Origin: Aestuariibius sp. HNIBRBA575
GTDB lineage: Bacteria; Pseudomonadota; Alphaproteobacteria; Rhodobacterales; Rhodobacteraceae
Reading direction: 5' to 3'
DNA length: 64,000 nucleotides
Assembly (NCBI RefSeq): GCF_040932005.1
Contig: NZ_CP162414.1
Span: 647,501 to 711,500 of the forward strand
Part shown: positions 44,475 through 53,447 of the stretch, piece after piece
Numbering within the stretch: the stretch's first letter is position 1
How the letters are laid out: every line of letters starts with the position of its first letter
The notes under the pieces: generated by a model
The model's database searches: none
Seen by the model: the letters and a program-made list of their open reading frames with translations, nothing else
Told to the model about the DNA's origin: nothing
Position numbers and translations under genes: made by a program

Positions 44475-45887
44475 TCAATCCGCCCATGGGCCATGCCGCC
44501 CGGGCAATCCGTCCACGCGGTCAAATCCGTGACGTCCGAAATAATCACGCTGACCTTGGATCACATCCGCCGACCCGCGCGCCTGTGTCATCCCGTCAAA
44601 CCACTGCAATGCATTGGACAGGACCGGCACAGGATGCCCCGCTGTGATGGCGGCACCCACCAGGCGGCGTAGGGCGGGGATGGTGGCGTTCAGCTGATCC
44701 ACCATGGCAGGGGCAAAGGCCAGTTTGCCCTCGGGTGCGCCCGCGCGGAATGCTGTGGCGATGTCATCCAACAACGCGGATCGGATGATACAGCCCGCCC
44801 GCCAGATTTCTGAAATCCGCGCCATGTCCAGCGCCCAGTCAAATTGCGCGGATGCGGCGGTCAACAGATCAAAGCCTTGGCTGTGCCCGATGATGCGCGC
44901 GGCCAGCATCGCCTGTTCGATATCCGCCTCTGACAGGTCAACATCGCCGCGTGTTGGCGCAAACAATGCCTCGCCCACGGCCCGACCGTCCCGATCCGCA
45001 GACCAGACCCGCGCCCCCACGGCTGCCTCGATGGTTGAGGCCGCAACGCCCAATTTCAACGCTTCGATCACGGTCCAGCGCCCGGTGCCTTTTTGTCCGG
45101 CCGCATCGACGATCACATCGACCAAAGGCGCGTTTGTGGCGCTGTCTGTGGCGCCCAAAACCGCGCCAGTGATTTCCACCAGATAGGATTTCAACGGGCC
45201 GGTATTCCAGCGATCAAACACTTGACCAATGGCGGCAGGGTCCATGGATTTACCGCGCCGCATGAGCCCGTAAGTCTCTGCGATCACTTGCATATCGGCA
45301 TATTCGATGCCGTTGTGAACCGTTTTTACAAAATGCCCAGCCCCATCAGTACCCAGCCGGTCCGCACAGGGCGCGCCGTCAAATTTGGCCGCAATCGCGT
45401 CGACCAAGGGGCGCACGCCCTGCCAGACGGATTGGGTGCCGCCGACCATGATGGAAGGCCCGTTGCGCGCGCCGTCTTCGCCGCCCGACACGCCCATCCC
45501 GAGGAATGCCAGCCCGGCCTGTTCCATTTCGGCGGTCCGTCGGCGGGTTTCGTTGAAATCCGCATTGCCCGCATCAATCACCACGTCACCGGGTTGCAAA
45601 TGGGGTTTCAAATCCGCGATGGATGCATCCACAGCAGCACCCGCAGGCACCATCAGGATGATCACACGCGGGTTTGGCATGGCTTGGGCCATGGCCACCA
45701 AACTGTTGTGACCTGTTAGTTTGTTCGCCAGCGCACCTGCCTCAGTGATGAAATCATCAACCCGCGCAGCGGACCGGTTTGCCACATGCAATTCAAACCC
45801 GTTATCTACGATATTCAACGCCAGCGCGCTGCCCATTGTTCCAAGTCCAAACAGACCAAAAGACGGGGATGTTTCGGGCGATGTCAT
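44475..45887 (-). CDS. gnd: 6-phosphogluconate dehydrogenase (decarboxylating)
   Basis: Gnd oxidises 6-phosphogluconate to ribulose-5-phosphate, making NADPH. The 470-residue enzyme has the nucleotide-binding FGLFGLGTMGSALALN, the substrate loop GMGVSGGEDGARNGPSIMVGG, the catalytic Lys in HFVKTVHNGIEYADMQ and the IIRSALL/DYFGRHGFDR C-terminal region. It is downstream of trmB by 76 bp on the same strand and may be in one transcript with hrpB and trmB. Confidence 0.96.
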   Translation of the reverse strand: MTSPETSPSFGLFGLGTMGSALALNIVDNGFELHVANRSAARVDDFITEAGALANKLTGHNSLVAMAQAMPNPRVIILMVPAGAAVDASIADLKPHLQPGDVVIDAGNADFNETRRRTAEMEQAGLAFLGMGVSGGEDGARNGPSIMVGGTQSVWQGVRPLVDAIAAKFDGAPCADRLGTDGAGHFVKTVHNGIEYADMQVIAETYGLMRRGKSMDPAAIGQVFDRWNTGPLKSYLVEITGAVLGATDSATNAPLVDVIVDAAGQKGTGRWTVIEALKLGVAASTIEAAVGARVWSADRDGRAVGEALFAPTRGDVDLSEADIEQAMLAARIIGHSQGFDLLTAASAQFDWALDMARISEIWRAGCIIRSALLDDIATAFRAGAPEGKLAFAPAMVDQLNATIPALRRLVGAAITAGHPVPVLSNALQWFDGMTQARGSADVIQGQRDYFGRHGFDRVDGLPGRHGPWAD

Positions 45888-45963
45888 GGGGCGCGCTCCT
45901 GAATGTGTTTGCGCTCACATAAGGGCAGGGCGCGCCCAATTTCAAGGGCCAGTCGCGGCAGGT

Positions 45964-46692
45964 TCAATCCGCCAAGCGACGGAATGTCAGGTAATGGGGG
46001 GTGCGATCTTCGCGCAGGGCCTTTTGTTCATAGCGGGTCGAAATCCAGTCAGGCCAGGCCACACGCCAATCCTCTGGACCCTCTGCCAGCCATTCAAACC
46101 CTTGTTTTGGCACAACTTCCAGCGTTTGGCGCACATAATCCGGAATATCCGTTGCCACACGGAAAATCGCACCGGGTTTCAACACACGCGCGAGGGGGGC
46201 GATGTGATCTGGGGTCACAAAACGGCGGCGGTGGTGACGCTTTTTGGGCCAAGGATCGGGATATAACAGGAACGCTTTGGAAATGGACGCCTCGGGCAAC
46301 ACGTCAAACAAATGCCGTGCATCGCCGGGATGCACGCGCAGATTATCAACGCCGGCCTTGCGGATTTTGCCTAAAAGCATCGCCACGCCATTGATATAAG
46401 GTTCGCAGCCAATGATGCCCACATCCGGGTTCTGCTGCGCCTGATGCACCAGATGTTCCCCACCCCCAAAGCCGATTTCCAGCCAGACATCTTTGTCGTC
46501 AAACAGACCCTCTAGGTCCAAATTGGTGCGGTCCGGATTCACATCCCATTCCACCGGGCCGGGCGAAAATTTGGCCAAATCTTCGTCCAGATATTCCTGT
46601 TGGGTCCCGCGCAAAGTCTTGCCTTTGAAACGGCCATAGAAATTGCGCCAAGGCGCGCCAGTCGGGTGTGTTTTGGGGGCTTCATCTGTCAT
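45964..46692 (-). CDS. trmB: tRNA (guanine-N7-)-methyltransferase
   Basis: TrmB makes m7G46 in tRNAs. The 242-residue SAM enzyme shows WLEIGFGGGEHLVHQAQQNP (motif I), IGCEPYINGV, and the family signature LLYPDPWPKKRHHRRRFV. The start at 46692 (MTDEAPK) was preferred; an ATG two codons upstream (46698) is equally possible. In related genomes trmB follows metK directly; here three genes intervene and it is on the opposite strand. Confidence 0.95.
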   Translation of the reverse strand: MTDEAPKTHPTGAPWRNFYGRFKGKTLRGTQQEYLDEDLAKFSPGPVEWDVNPDRTNLDLEGLFDDKDVWLEIGFGGGEHLVHQAQQNPDVGIIGCEPYINGVAMLLGKIRKAGVDNLRVHPGDARHLFDVLPEASISKAFLLYPDPWPKKRHHRRRFVTPDHIAPLARVLKPGAIFRVATDIPDYVRQTLEVVPKQGFEWLAEGPEDWRVAWPDWISTRYEQKALREDRTPHYLTFRRLAD

Positions 46693-46737
46693 GCGCATGG
46701 CTTTAGCGGTCTGGGGGGCGTCGCGCAACCTGTCGCG

Positions 46738-49203
46738 CTATTCGCGTGGTTTGTTACGGGGCTTTGCGCGCAGGGTCGGGGCGGCTTCGGTGGGGTTTTC
46801 GGGCCAGGGATGTTTGGGATATTGCCCCCGCATATCTTTGCGCACATCCGCATAGGAGCTGGCCCAGAAACCGGGCAAATCCATGGTGACCTGCACCGGT
46901 TTACGCCCCGGTGACAACAGCGTTAGCCGCAGCGGAGTGGTGCCGATCATTGGATGGGTGGATTGGCCAAACAATTCCTGCAATCGCAGTTCAGCAGTGG
47001 GGAAATCACCGCTATAATCAATCGGAACTTTGCGCCCCAACGGGGTGGTGAAATGGGCGGGCGCGGCTTTGTCGACGGCTTGCATCTGGGTCCAATCCAG
47101 CATGCCGCGTAACGCGTCCAGCGCATCAAACCGTTTCCAGCCATCCACATCGCGCACGCCGCTCAGATGGGGCAGCAGCCAATGTTCCAGCCCCTGTAAC
47201 AGCGCATCATCAGACATGTCCGGCAGATCGGGATGGGCGTCACGGATCAGGTCAACGCGCGCGCGAAACCGCAATGCGGCGGGCGACAGACGCAGGCCCA
47301 ATTCGCGAATACCGGTCAGCATGGCGCGGGCAATGTCGGCATCATCCGCGTCCTTCCAGCTGCGATCATCCAGCACCAGCGCGCCCAGACATTCCTGACG
47401 CCGGGTCACAACCCGGCGATCCCGGCGCGACCATTCACAGACATCCCGCCACGCAATCAGTTCACCATGAACGCCGCGTAATTCGGCCTCTGACAGGGGC
47501 AGGGCCAGTCTGATTTTTGCCTCTCGCGCGTCGCCATCCAGATCGCAGGCCACCACCAATCGCTGTCCGGCCAGCGGGTCGGTCGGGGCAAAGTATGCGC
47601 CTTTGCCACCTGACAAAACATAGCGCGGCTCATCGCCGTTGCGCCGCAATCCGATCCGGTCGGGATAGGCCAGCGCTGCCATCTGCGCAGGCGTGTATTC
47701 CTGCGCAGGACCGGCCATTTTGCGCAGACGTTTGGCGTCTTGTTTGATCCGGGAAATCGCGCCTTTATTGGCCTCTCCGGGGCCGGAATAGTGGGTTTTC
47801 AACGCCTTTAGCCGCAATTGTAGATCGCTGGGCGCGCCGCGCAGCGGGTCGCGATCCGCCAAAAGCGCCGCCAGATCACTGGCATCCGCGCCCGCCGTCA
47901 GCACCATATGGCCCAATCGCGGATGGGTGGGCAACGCGGCCAATTTGCGTCCATGTGCGGTGATGCGATTGAGGTCATCCAGCGCACCCAGATCGCGCAA
48001 CAATGCCCGTGCCTCGGCTAAGGTGCCGGTGGGGGGCGGTGTCAAAAACGCCAGACCTTCGTCGCTGCCCCACAGGGCCAATTCCAATGCCAACCCGGTC
48101 AGATCGGCCGCTTCTATTTCGGCGGGCGGAAAGGCATAAAGCGCGCCTTCTTCGCCTTTGGTCCACAGACGATAGGTGGTGCCCGCGGCGACACGGCCCG
48201 CGCGACCTGCACGCTGGGTTGCCTCGGCGCGGGTGACTTTTTCGGTGACCAATCGCGACATGCCGCTGCCGGGATCAAACCGGGCGCGTCGGGCGCGGCC
48301 CCCATCAATGACCACACGGATATCTTCGATGGTTAGGGATGTTTCCGCGATAGAGGTCGATAACACGACCTTACGGCCCGATGTGACCGGCGCGATGGCG
48401 GATCGCTGCGCAGCAAAGGGCAGGGCACCATAGAGCGGGCGAATATCCACATCCGCAGGCAAGGTGCCTGCCAGCAACGCTTCGACCCGGCGAATTTCAC
48501 CTTCGCCCGGTAGAAACACCAACACGCCACCTTGGGTTTCGCCGACTGCGCGGCGCACTAGATCGGCAACGCTGGTTTCAAATGCGTTGAACGGGCGTCG
48601 CCCCGCACCGCGTTGGGGCGTGCGGATTGGGCTGTCTAAATGGCGGATTTCCACCGGATAGGCCCGCCCCTGAGAGGTCAGGATCGGGGCATCGTCCAGC
48701 ATCGCCGCAACCGGGGCCGCGTCCAGCGTTGCCGACATGACCAAAATCGACAGATCATCGCGCAACGCGCCGCGCACTTCCCAGGCCAAAGCCAGCCCCA
48801 AATCGGCATTCAACGAGCGTTCGTGAAATTCATCAAAGATCAGCACATCCACGCCGGTCAATTCCGGGTCAGACTGGATCATCCGGGTCAGGATGCCCTC
48901 GGTGACCACTTCGATCCGGGTTTTTGCGGATGTTTTAGATTCGCCGCGCATCCGATAGCCAACTCGATCACCCACCGGTTCGCCCAATTGTTGCGCCAAC
49001 CGTTCCGCCGCGGCCCGGGCGGCCAAACGACGCGGCTCCAACATCAGGATACGCCCGGTGCCAAAATCCGCATCCAGCAGGGCCAGCGGCACCCGTGTGG
49101 TTTTCCCAGCCCCCGGAGGCGCCTGTAAAACAGCGCGACCATGCTGACGCAGCGCGGCAACAACATCGGGCAGGATCGGATCAATCGGCAGAGTTTGGAC
49201 CAT
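46738..49203 (-). CDS. hrpB: ATP-dependent helicase HrpB
   Basis: The 821-residue DEAH-family helicase has Walker A QAPPGAGKTTRVPLALL, a DEFHERSLNADLGLAL box (DEFH variant), VMSATLDAAP, and the C-terminal motif region STSIAETSLTIEDIRVVIDGG plus QRAGRAGRVAAGTTYRLW. The HrpB C-terminal domain follows (LRLTLLSPGRKPVQVTMDLPGFW). The cellular role of HrpB is poorly defined. The ATG at 49203 was chosen over a TTG at 49221. trmB follows after 45 bp. Confidence 0.94.
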   Translation of the reverse strand: MVQTLPIDPILPDVVAALRQHGRAVLQAPPGAGKTTRVPLALLDADFGTGRILMLEPRRLAARAAAERLAQQLGEPVGDRVGYRMRGESKTSAKTRIEVVTEGILTRMIQSDPELTGVDVLIFDEFHERSLNADLGLALAWEVRGALRDDLSILVMSATLDAAPVAAMLDDAPILTSQGRAYPVEIRHLDSPIRTPQRGAGRRPFNAFETSVADLVRRAVGETQGGVLVFLPGEGEIRRVEALLAGTLPADVDIRPLYGALPFAAQRSAIAPVTSGRKVVLSTSIAETSLTIEDIRVVIDGGRARRARFDPGSGMSRLVTEKVTRAEATQRAGRAGRVAAGTTYRLWTKGEEGALYAFPPAEIEAADLTGLALELALWGSDEGLAFLTPPPTGTLAEARALLRDLGALDDLNRITAHGRKLAALPTHPRLGHMVLTAGADASDLAALLADRDPLRGAPSDLQLRLKALKTHYSGPGEANKGAISRIKQDAKRLRKMAGPAQEYTPAQMAALAYPDRIGLRRNGDEPRYVLSGGKGAYFAPTDPLAGQRLVVACDLDGDAREAKIRLALPLSEAELRGVHGELIAWRDVCEWSRRDRRVVTRRQECLGALVLDDRSWKDADDADIARAMLTGIRELGLRLSPAALRFRARVDLIRDAHPDLPDMSDDALLQGLEHWLLPHLSGVRDVDGWKRFDALDALRGMLDWTQMQAVDKAAPAHFTTPLGRKVPIDYSGDFPTAELRLQELFGQSTHPMIGTTPLRLTLLSPGRKPVQVTMDLPGFWASSYADVRKDMRGQYPKHPWPENPTEAAPTLRAKPRNKPRE

Positions 49204-49311
49204 GGTTTTGTCGTTTCGCAAATCATCGCAAGGGTCAAGACCCTAGACAGGGCCGCGCGAGCCAGTAAACAGGTTCGAACAGAAAAATGTCGGATGCCGC
49301 ACGAGAGTTTT

Positions 49312-50310
49312 ATGGATTTACACGCCCTTGCTGATGATATTCGCGCTGGAAACCGACGGGCCTTGGCGCGCGCGATCACGTTGGTCGAAAGCAGCCGGGA
49401 CGATCACCGCGCACAAGCCTCAGAGTTGCTGACGATATTGGGCACGCAACGGCAGGCGCTGCGCGTGGGCCTATCGGGCACGCCGGGGGTGGGGAAATCC
49501 ACGTTCATCGAAAGCTTTGGCCTGATGTTAACGGGCCAGGGATTGCGGGTTGCGGTTCTGGCGGTTGATCCATCCTCAGCGCGATCGGGCGGGTCCATTC
49601 TGGGCGACAAAACCCGCATGGAACGCCTAAGCCGCGATCCAAACGCCTTTATCCGGCCATCCCCCAGCCAATCGCAACTGGGCGGTGTGGCGCGGCGCAG
49701 TCGCGAGGCGGTGGCCCTATGCGAAGCGGCGGGGTTTGACGTGGTTTTGATCGAAACCGTTGGGGTCGGGCAATCGGAAACCCAAGTGTCGGAAATGTCG
49801 GATTTGTTTTTGTTGCTGTTGGCCCCGGCGGGGGGCGACGAATTGCAGGGCGTCAAACGCGGCATCATGGAAATTGCCGATATGATTTTGGTAAACAAAG
49901 CTGATGGCGAGCTGAAATCCCAAGCCACGCGCACCTGCGCCGATTACGCGGGCGCGTTGCGGTTGCTGCGCAAACGGGCGCAGGACCCGGATGATTTCCC
50001 CAAAGCGTTGACCGTTTCGGCCTATGAGGGCGCGGGATTGGACGCGTCGTGGGATGAAATCAACACCTTGGTGGCGTGGCGCAAAGCCAACGGGATTTGG
50101 GACACACGCCGGTCAGAACAGGCACGCTATTGGTTCCACGAAGAGGTCCGGATGGGGCTTTTGTCGCGGTTGGGAAAAGCGGGCGATTTGCATGATCGCA
50201 TGGCCCAATTAGAGCATGAGGTTTCAAAAGGGCACCAAGCCCCAGCCGATGCCGCCCGGCAGGTGATTGATGCGCTGTTTGCCAAGGAAACCCCTAAGGA
50301 AACCCCGTGA
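49312..50310 (+). CDS. meaB: methylmalonyl-CoA mutase-associated GTPase MeaB
   Basis: MeaB is a G3E GTPase that guards adenosylcobalamin loading and protects methylmalonyl-CoA mutase from inactivation. The 332-residue protein shows the P-loop VGLSGTPGVGKSTFIESFG, AVDPSSARSGGSILGDKTRM, the switch region IETVGVGQSETQVSEMSD and the NKAD base-recognition motif. ATG at 49312 follows GAGAG; an ATG at 49294 is the alternative. The mutase gene is not in the window. The next gene overlaps by 4 bp. Confidence 0.95.
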   Translation: MDLHALADDIRAGNRRALARAITLVESSRDDHRAQASELLTILGTQRQALRVGLSGTPGVGKSTFIESFGLMLTGQGLRVAVLAVDPSSARSGGSILGDKTRMERLSRDPNAFIRPSPSQSQLGGVARRSREAVALCEAAGFDVVLIETVGVGQSETQVSEMSDLFLLLLAPAGGDELQGVKRGIMEIADMILVNKADGELKSQATRTCADYAGALRLLRKRAQDPDDFPKALTVSAYEGAGLDASWDEINTLVAWRKANGIWDTRRSEQARYWFHEEVRMGLLSRLGKAGDLHDRMAQLEHEVSKGHQAPADAARQVIDALFAKETPKETP

Positions 50311-51110
50311 GCGAAACGCGGATATTTGATGGCGCCCATCTGCGGGCTTATTTGAGCCATCCAGACAGGTCCAAATTATATGTGACGTTTGACCATCGAA
50401 AAGTCGGCGCGCGCGATTTTGCGGTTTATGCGCCCTCAAAACAGGCGCTGAAAAATGGGTTTGCCCATCTCAAGATCACGACCTGCCAAAATGATTGGTA
50501 TTTGAACGACGACACGCAGGACTTGCAGCGCATCCTGACCGGGTTGGGGCAACGCTATGACAGTGTGCATATCATGGGGTTTTCGATGGGGGCCTATGGC
50601 GGGTTCCGGTTTGCGAAGGCGCTAAACGCGACATCGCTGGTCGCCGTGTCGCCGCAGTTTTCCGTCGATCCCGCTATGGTTCCTTTTGATCACCGCTATC
50701 GTGCAGACATCAAAGGATTGGATCACAGCATGGGCAATTTGCTGTCTGTGCCACATGATCAATTGCGCGGCCTGATTCTGACGGATCCTTTTCACAAACT
50801 GGACTTTATGCACGCAACCATGCTGCAAATGGTTTATCCCAACATGGACATCGTGCGGTTGTCCTTTGGGGATCATCCCGCTGGGTTGGTGCTGCGACAG
50901 GGCGGCGGCTTTGCACAGCTGCAAAAACAAGCGTTTCGCAATGATCCAGAGGCGCTGGAGATCATCCATGCCTATCGGGCGGCACGGCGGTCCAGTCGGC
51001 GCTATTGGACAACGCGCAGAAATGCGTTAAAGACCCGTTGGCCCGCATTGGCGGCGCAGGCCCAAGAAAATTTGGATAAACTGGAGGCGCAAACCGGGAA
51101 TGCGGGTTGA
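50307..51110 (+). CDS. alpha/beta hydrolase-like protein of unknown function
   Basis: The 267-residue protein has a nucleophile elbow HIMGFSMGAYGGFRFAKAL (GFSMG, about residue 93) and preceding strands that fit an alpha/beta hydrolase. The C-terminal part (YRAARRSSRRYWTTRRNALKTRWPALAAQ) is strongly basic and helical. A catalytic His candidate is GDHPAG. It overlaps meaB by 4 bp (ATGA), so it is translationally coupled. I do not recognise a characterised relative; a link to propionate/methylmalonyl metabolism is suggested only by the coupling. Confidence 0.7.
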   Translation: MSETRIFDGAHLRAYLSHPDRSKLYVTFDHRKVGARDFAVYAPSKQALKNGFAHLKITTCQNDWYLNDDTQDLQRILTGLGQRYDSVHIMGFSMGAYGGFRFAKALNATSLVAVSPQFSVDPAMVPFDHRYRADIKGLDHSMGNLLSVPHDQLRGLILTDPFHKLDFMHATMLQMVYPNMDIVRLSFGDHPAGLVLRQGGGFAQLQKQAFRNDPEALEIIHAYRAARRSSRRYWTTRRNALKTRWPALAAQAQENLDKLEAQTGNAG

Positions 51111-51251
51111 CGTGGCCGGGGAATCCCAATATTCCCGCCGAACCTGAATTCGAGACCCTGTTTGACAGGGTATTTGCCGTTTGAAAGGGCCGCCCCGACA
51201 CTCCGTGTCATCCGACACCGTCCGAGGGCCCCGCTGGACAAGGAAGAGACT

Positions 51252-51542
51252 ATGTCGCGTCGTTGCGAACTGACTGGAAAAGGCCCAATGAGCGGCAACA
51301 ATGTCAGCCATGCTAAAAACCGGACCAAGCGCCGCTTTTTGCCAAACCTGCAGGACATCACCCTGCAATCCGAAGTTTTGGGCCGTTCGTTCAAGCTGCG
51401 CATTTCCAATGCCGCGCTGCGGACTGTTGATCACCGCGGTGGTCTGGATGCGTTCATGGCCAAAGCCAAAGACGCGGAACTGTCTGATACAGCTCTGAAA
51501 ATCAAAAAAGAAATCTCCAAAGCCCAAGCCGCAGCCGCTTAA
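51252..51542 (+). CDS. rpmB: 50S ribosomal protein L28
   Basis: The 96-residue protein begins [32 protein letters not shown], the standard L28 sequence with the Cys-poor N-terminus, and ends with the alphaproteobacterial [12 protein letters not shown] tail. AAGGAAGAG sets the start at 51252; the longer frame from a TTG at 51162 is leader. A TTGACA at 51163-51168 could be the -35 element of its promoter. Confidence 0.97.
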   Translation: MSRRCELTGKGPMSGNNVSHAKNRTKRRFLPNLQDITLQSEVLGRSFKLRISNAALRTVDHRGGLDAFMAKAKDAELSDTALKIKKEISKAQAAAA

Positions 51543-51566
51543 GCTTTCGATCTTTCGAATGAATTG

Positions 51567-51597
51567 ACCTCGGTCGCATCGGCGCCCGGGGTTTTTT
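51567..51597 (+). terminator. terminator of rpmB
   Basis: ACCTCGG (51567-51573) pairs with CCGGGGT (51586-51592), 7 bp with one U-G pair, followed by TTTTTT. Confidence 0.75.
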
Positions 51598-51685
51598 CGT
51601 TTGACAAACGGCGCTTTTGGGCCGGTTCTGCCTGCGACGTCGCGGCCCTCTTTTAACTTTTTGCAGACAGTGTTAGCCAAATCCC

Positions 51686-52033
51686 ATGAATAGGACTGCG
51701 CCCATTTTTGCTGTGTTGATGTCGCTGGTGATGGTTTTGACCACATATCAGATGACGATGTTGCGCAGCCATAACACGGCGGTTGGGGAAATGGTTCTGT
51801 GCACCGGAACCGGCCCCATGATTGTGTATATGGACCAAAATGGCCAACCAACCGGTGCGCCGCATATCTGCCCGGATTGCGCATTGGCGATGCTGGATTG
51901 TGTTGCGCAATTTGCCCCATTGCAAACGCGACCCGATGGGCGGGGCGTTTTCAATTGGCCAGAAATTGCCCGATCAGAAACTTCACTGCCGCGCGTTAGC
52001 TATCGCGCACGCGCACCTCCTGTAAGCGTTTGA
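51686..52033 (+). CDS. small Cys-containing membrane-anchored protein of the copper module (DUF2946-like)
   Basis: The 115-residue protein has an N-terminal signal anchor (APIFAVLMSLVMVLTTYQM), then MVLCTGTGPMIVYMDQNGQPTG and the metal-type motif HICPDCALAMLDCV (H-x-C-x2-C...C). This pattern resembles the DUF2946 proteins found beside copper chaperones, though I hold that family name with limited confidence. It lies 46 bp before the PCu(A)C gene, so a role in periplasmic copper handling is inferred. Confidence 0.65.
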   Translation: MNRTAPIFAVLMSLVMVLTTYQMTMLRSHNTAVGEMVLCTGTGPMIVYMDQNGQPTGAPHICPDCALAMLDCVAQFAPLQTRPDGRGVFNWPEIARSETSLPRVSYRARAPPVSV

Positions 52034-52079
52034 TTTTCAAATAAAACAAGGATCAAATTATACATATAGGAGACGACCA

Positions 52080-52610
52080 ATGTCGCTCAAATCTACACTT
52101 ATCGCTGCCCTTTCTGCCACCGTTTTGGCCGTTCCTGCCTTTGCCGAAGGCGTCGAAGTCCACGATCAATATGCCCGTTCGTCTGGCATGTCCGCCGTGG
52201 CTGGCGCTGCGTTTATGACCATTCACAATCACGGTGATCACGACGATCGCCTGATCGATGCACATGCGGATGTTTCTGCGCGCGTCGAGCTGCACACACA
52301 TATCGATTCGGGTGACGGTGTTATGCTGATGCGCCATGTGCCCGACGGTTTTGAACTGCCAGCAGGGGGTGAAATTGTCATGGAACGGGGCGGAAAACAC
52401 GTGATGTTCATGGGGTTAAACGACCCGATGGAACAGGATGAAACCTTTGAACTGACCTTGGTTTTTGAACATGCCGGTGAGGTGGTGATCGAAGTCCCTG
52501 TTGATCTGGAGCGGGACGCCATGGGCAGCATGGATCACGGCGATATGGACCATGGAGAGATGGACCATGGGGACATGGATAAAGAAGACGAAGGTCACGA
52601 CGACCACTAA
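52080..52610 (+). CDS. periplasmic copper chaperone PCu(A)C
   Basis: PCu(A)C proteins bind Cu(I) in the periplasm and deliver it to the CuA/CuB sites of cytochrome oxidase. The 176-residue precursor has a signal peptide (cleaved near AFA), the family core RVELHTHIDSGDGVMLMRHVP ... LPAGGEIVMERGGKHVMFMGL with the H-M/H-M ligand set, and an unusual C-terminal tail of MDHG/E/D repeats rich in His, Met and Asp (from about residue 148), a likely second metal-binding segment. AGGAGACG precedes the ATG. Confidence 0.93.
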   Translation: MSLKSTLIAALSATVLAVPAFAEGVEVHDQYARSSGMSAVAGAAFMTIHNHGDHDDRLIDAHADVSARVELHTHIDSGDGVMLMRHVPDGFELPAGGEIVMERGGKHVMFMGLNDPMEQDETFELTLVFEHAGEVVIEVPVDLERDAMGSMDHGDMDHGEMDHGDMDKEDEGHDDH

Positions 52611-52677
52611 GAACACCGTGTGAGAATTCTGAAACGGGATCGGGCTGCGTTCCCTTTTGCTATGTCTGCTGCCCGAT

Positions 52678-53388
52678 CTAAGTTGCCAGAAGCGCGTCCA
52701 CCCAAGCGGGAACCTCTTGGGTGGCGGGTCCAAACCGAGCGTCGTCAAAGGCAGATACACCGCTGGACGGCTCTAGGTTCAGCTCTAACGTCTGCGCCCC
52801 GGATTGATTGGCGATCTGCACAAAACCGGCGGCTGGGTAGACTTCGCCGCTGGTGCCAATCGCCACAAAATGATCTGCCGCGGCCAGCGCATCATAGATT
52901 TCGTCCATAAAATAGGGCATTTCCCCGAACCATACGATGTCAGGTCGCGCAGCCGGTTGATTGCAGGACGGACAGGCCTGTCCCACATGCATTTCCAACG
53001 GCGCGGCCCAGCGATGGTCACAGGCCGCACATAGCGCGGAATTGAGCGCGCCGTGCATGTGGATCACCGGGTCACTGCCGCCTGCCTCGTGCAGGCCATC
53101 CACATTCTGCGTGACCAGCATCACGTCAAACCGCGGATCCGCCTGCAGTTTGGCAATCGCCTGATGGGCGGCGTTTGGCTGAGCTGTCGCGGCCTCGGCG
53201 CGGCGCATATTGTAGAAATCCACCACCAATTGCGGATTGCGGGCATAGCCTTCCGGGGTGGCGACGTCTTCGATGCGGTGTTGCGCCCATAGTCCGCCTT
53301 CGTCACGAAACGTGCCCAGCCCGCTTTCGGCAGAAATGCCAGCCCCGGTTAAAATAACGATCTTTTTCACCGCTTTGTTCTGGTCCAT
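52678..53388 (-). CDS. cobB: NAD-dependent protein deacylase, sirtuin
   Basis: The 236-residue class III sirtuin shows GAGISAESGLGTFRDEGGLW (NAD binding), the TQNVDGLHEAGG catalytic motif, the active-site His in VIHMHGAL, a Cys4 zinc ribbon (CAACDHRW ... CPSCNQ), PDIVWFGEMP and the GTSGEVYPAAGF segment. It removes acetyl, and perhaps succinyl, groups from lysine; the Y/R pair typical of desuccinylases cannot be assigned safely. It is convergent with the PCu(A)C gene. Confidence 0.94.
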   Translation of the reverse strand: MDQNKAVKKIVILTGAGISAESGLGTFRDEGGLWAQHRIEDVATPEGYARNPQLVVDFYNMRRAEAATAQPNAAHQAIAKLQADPRFDVMLVTQNVDGLHEAGGSDPVIHMHGALNSALCAACDHRWAAPLEMHVGQACPSCNQPAARPDIVWFGEMPYFMDEIYDALAAADHFVAIGTSGEVYPAAGFVQIANQSGAQTLELNLEPSSGVSAFDDARFGPATQEVPAWVDALLAT

Positions 53389-53447
53389 CTGGGCATCCTT
53401 TCTTAGACAGGCGTGGTGGCGTTTGGGCCACCCAAAGGAGGCCGACT

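Noticed and set aside
49141..49311. N-terminal extension of MeaB
   Set aside because: MeaB homology starts near residue 58 of the long frame, and GAGAG supports the ATG at 49312.
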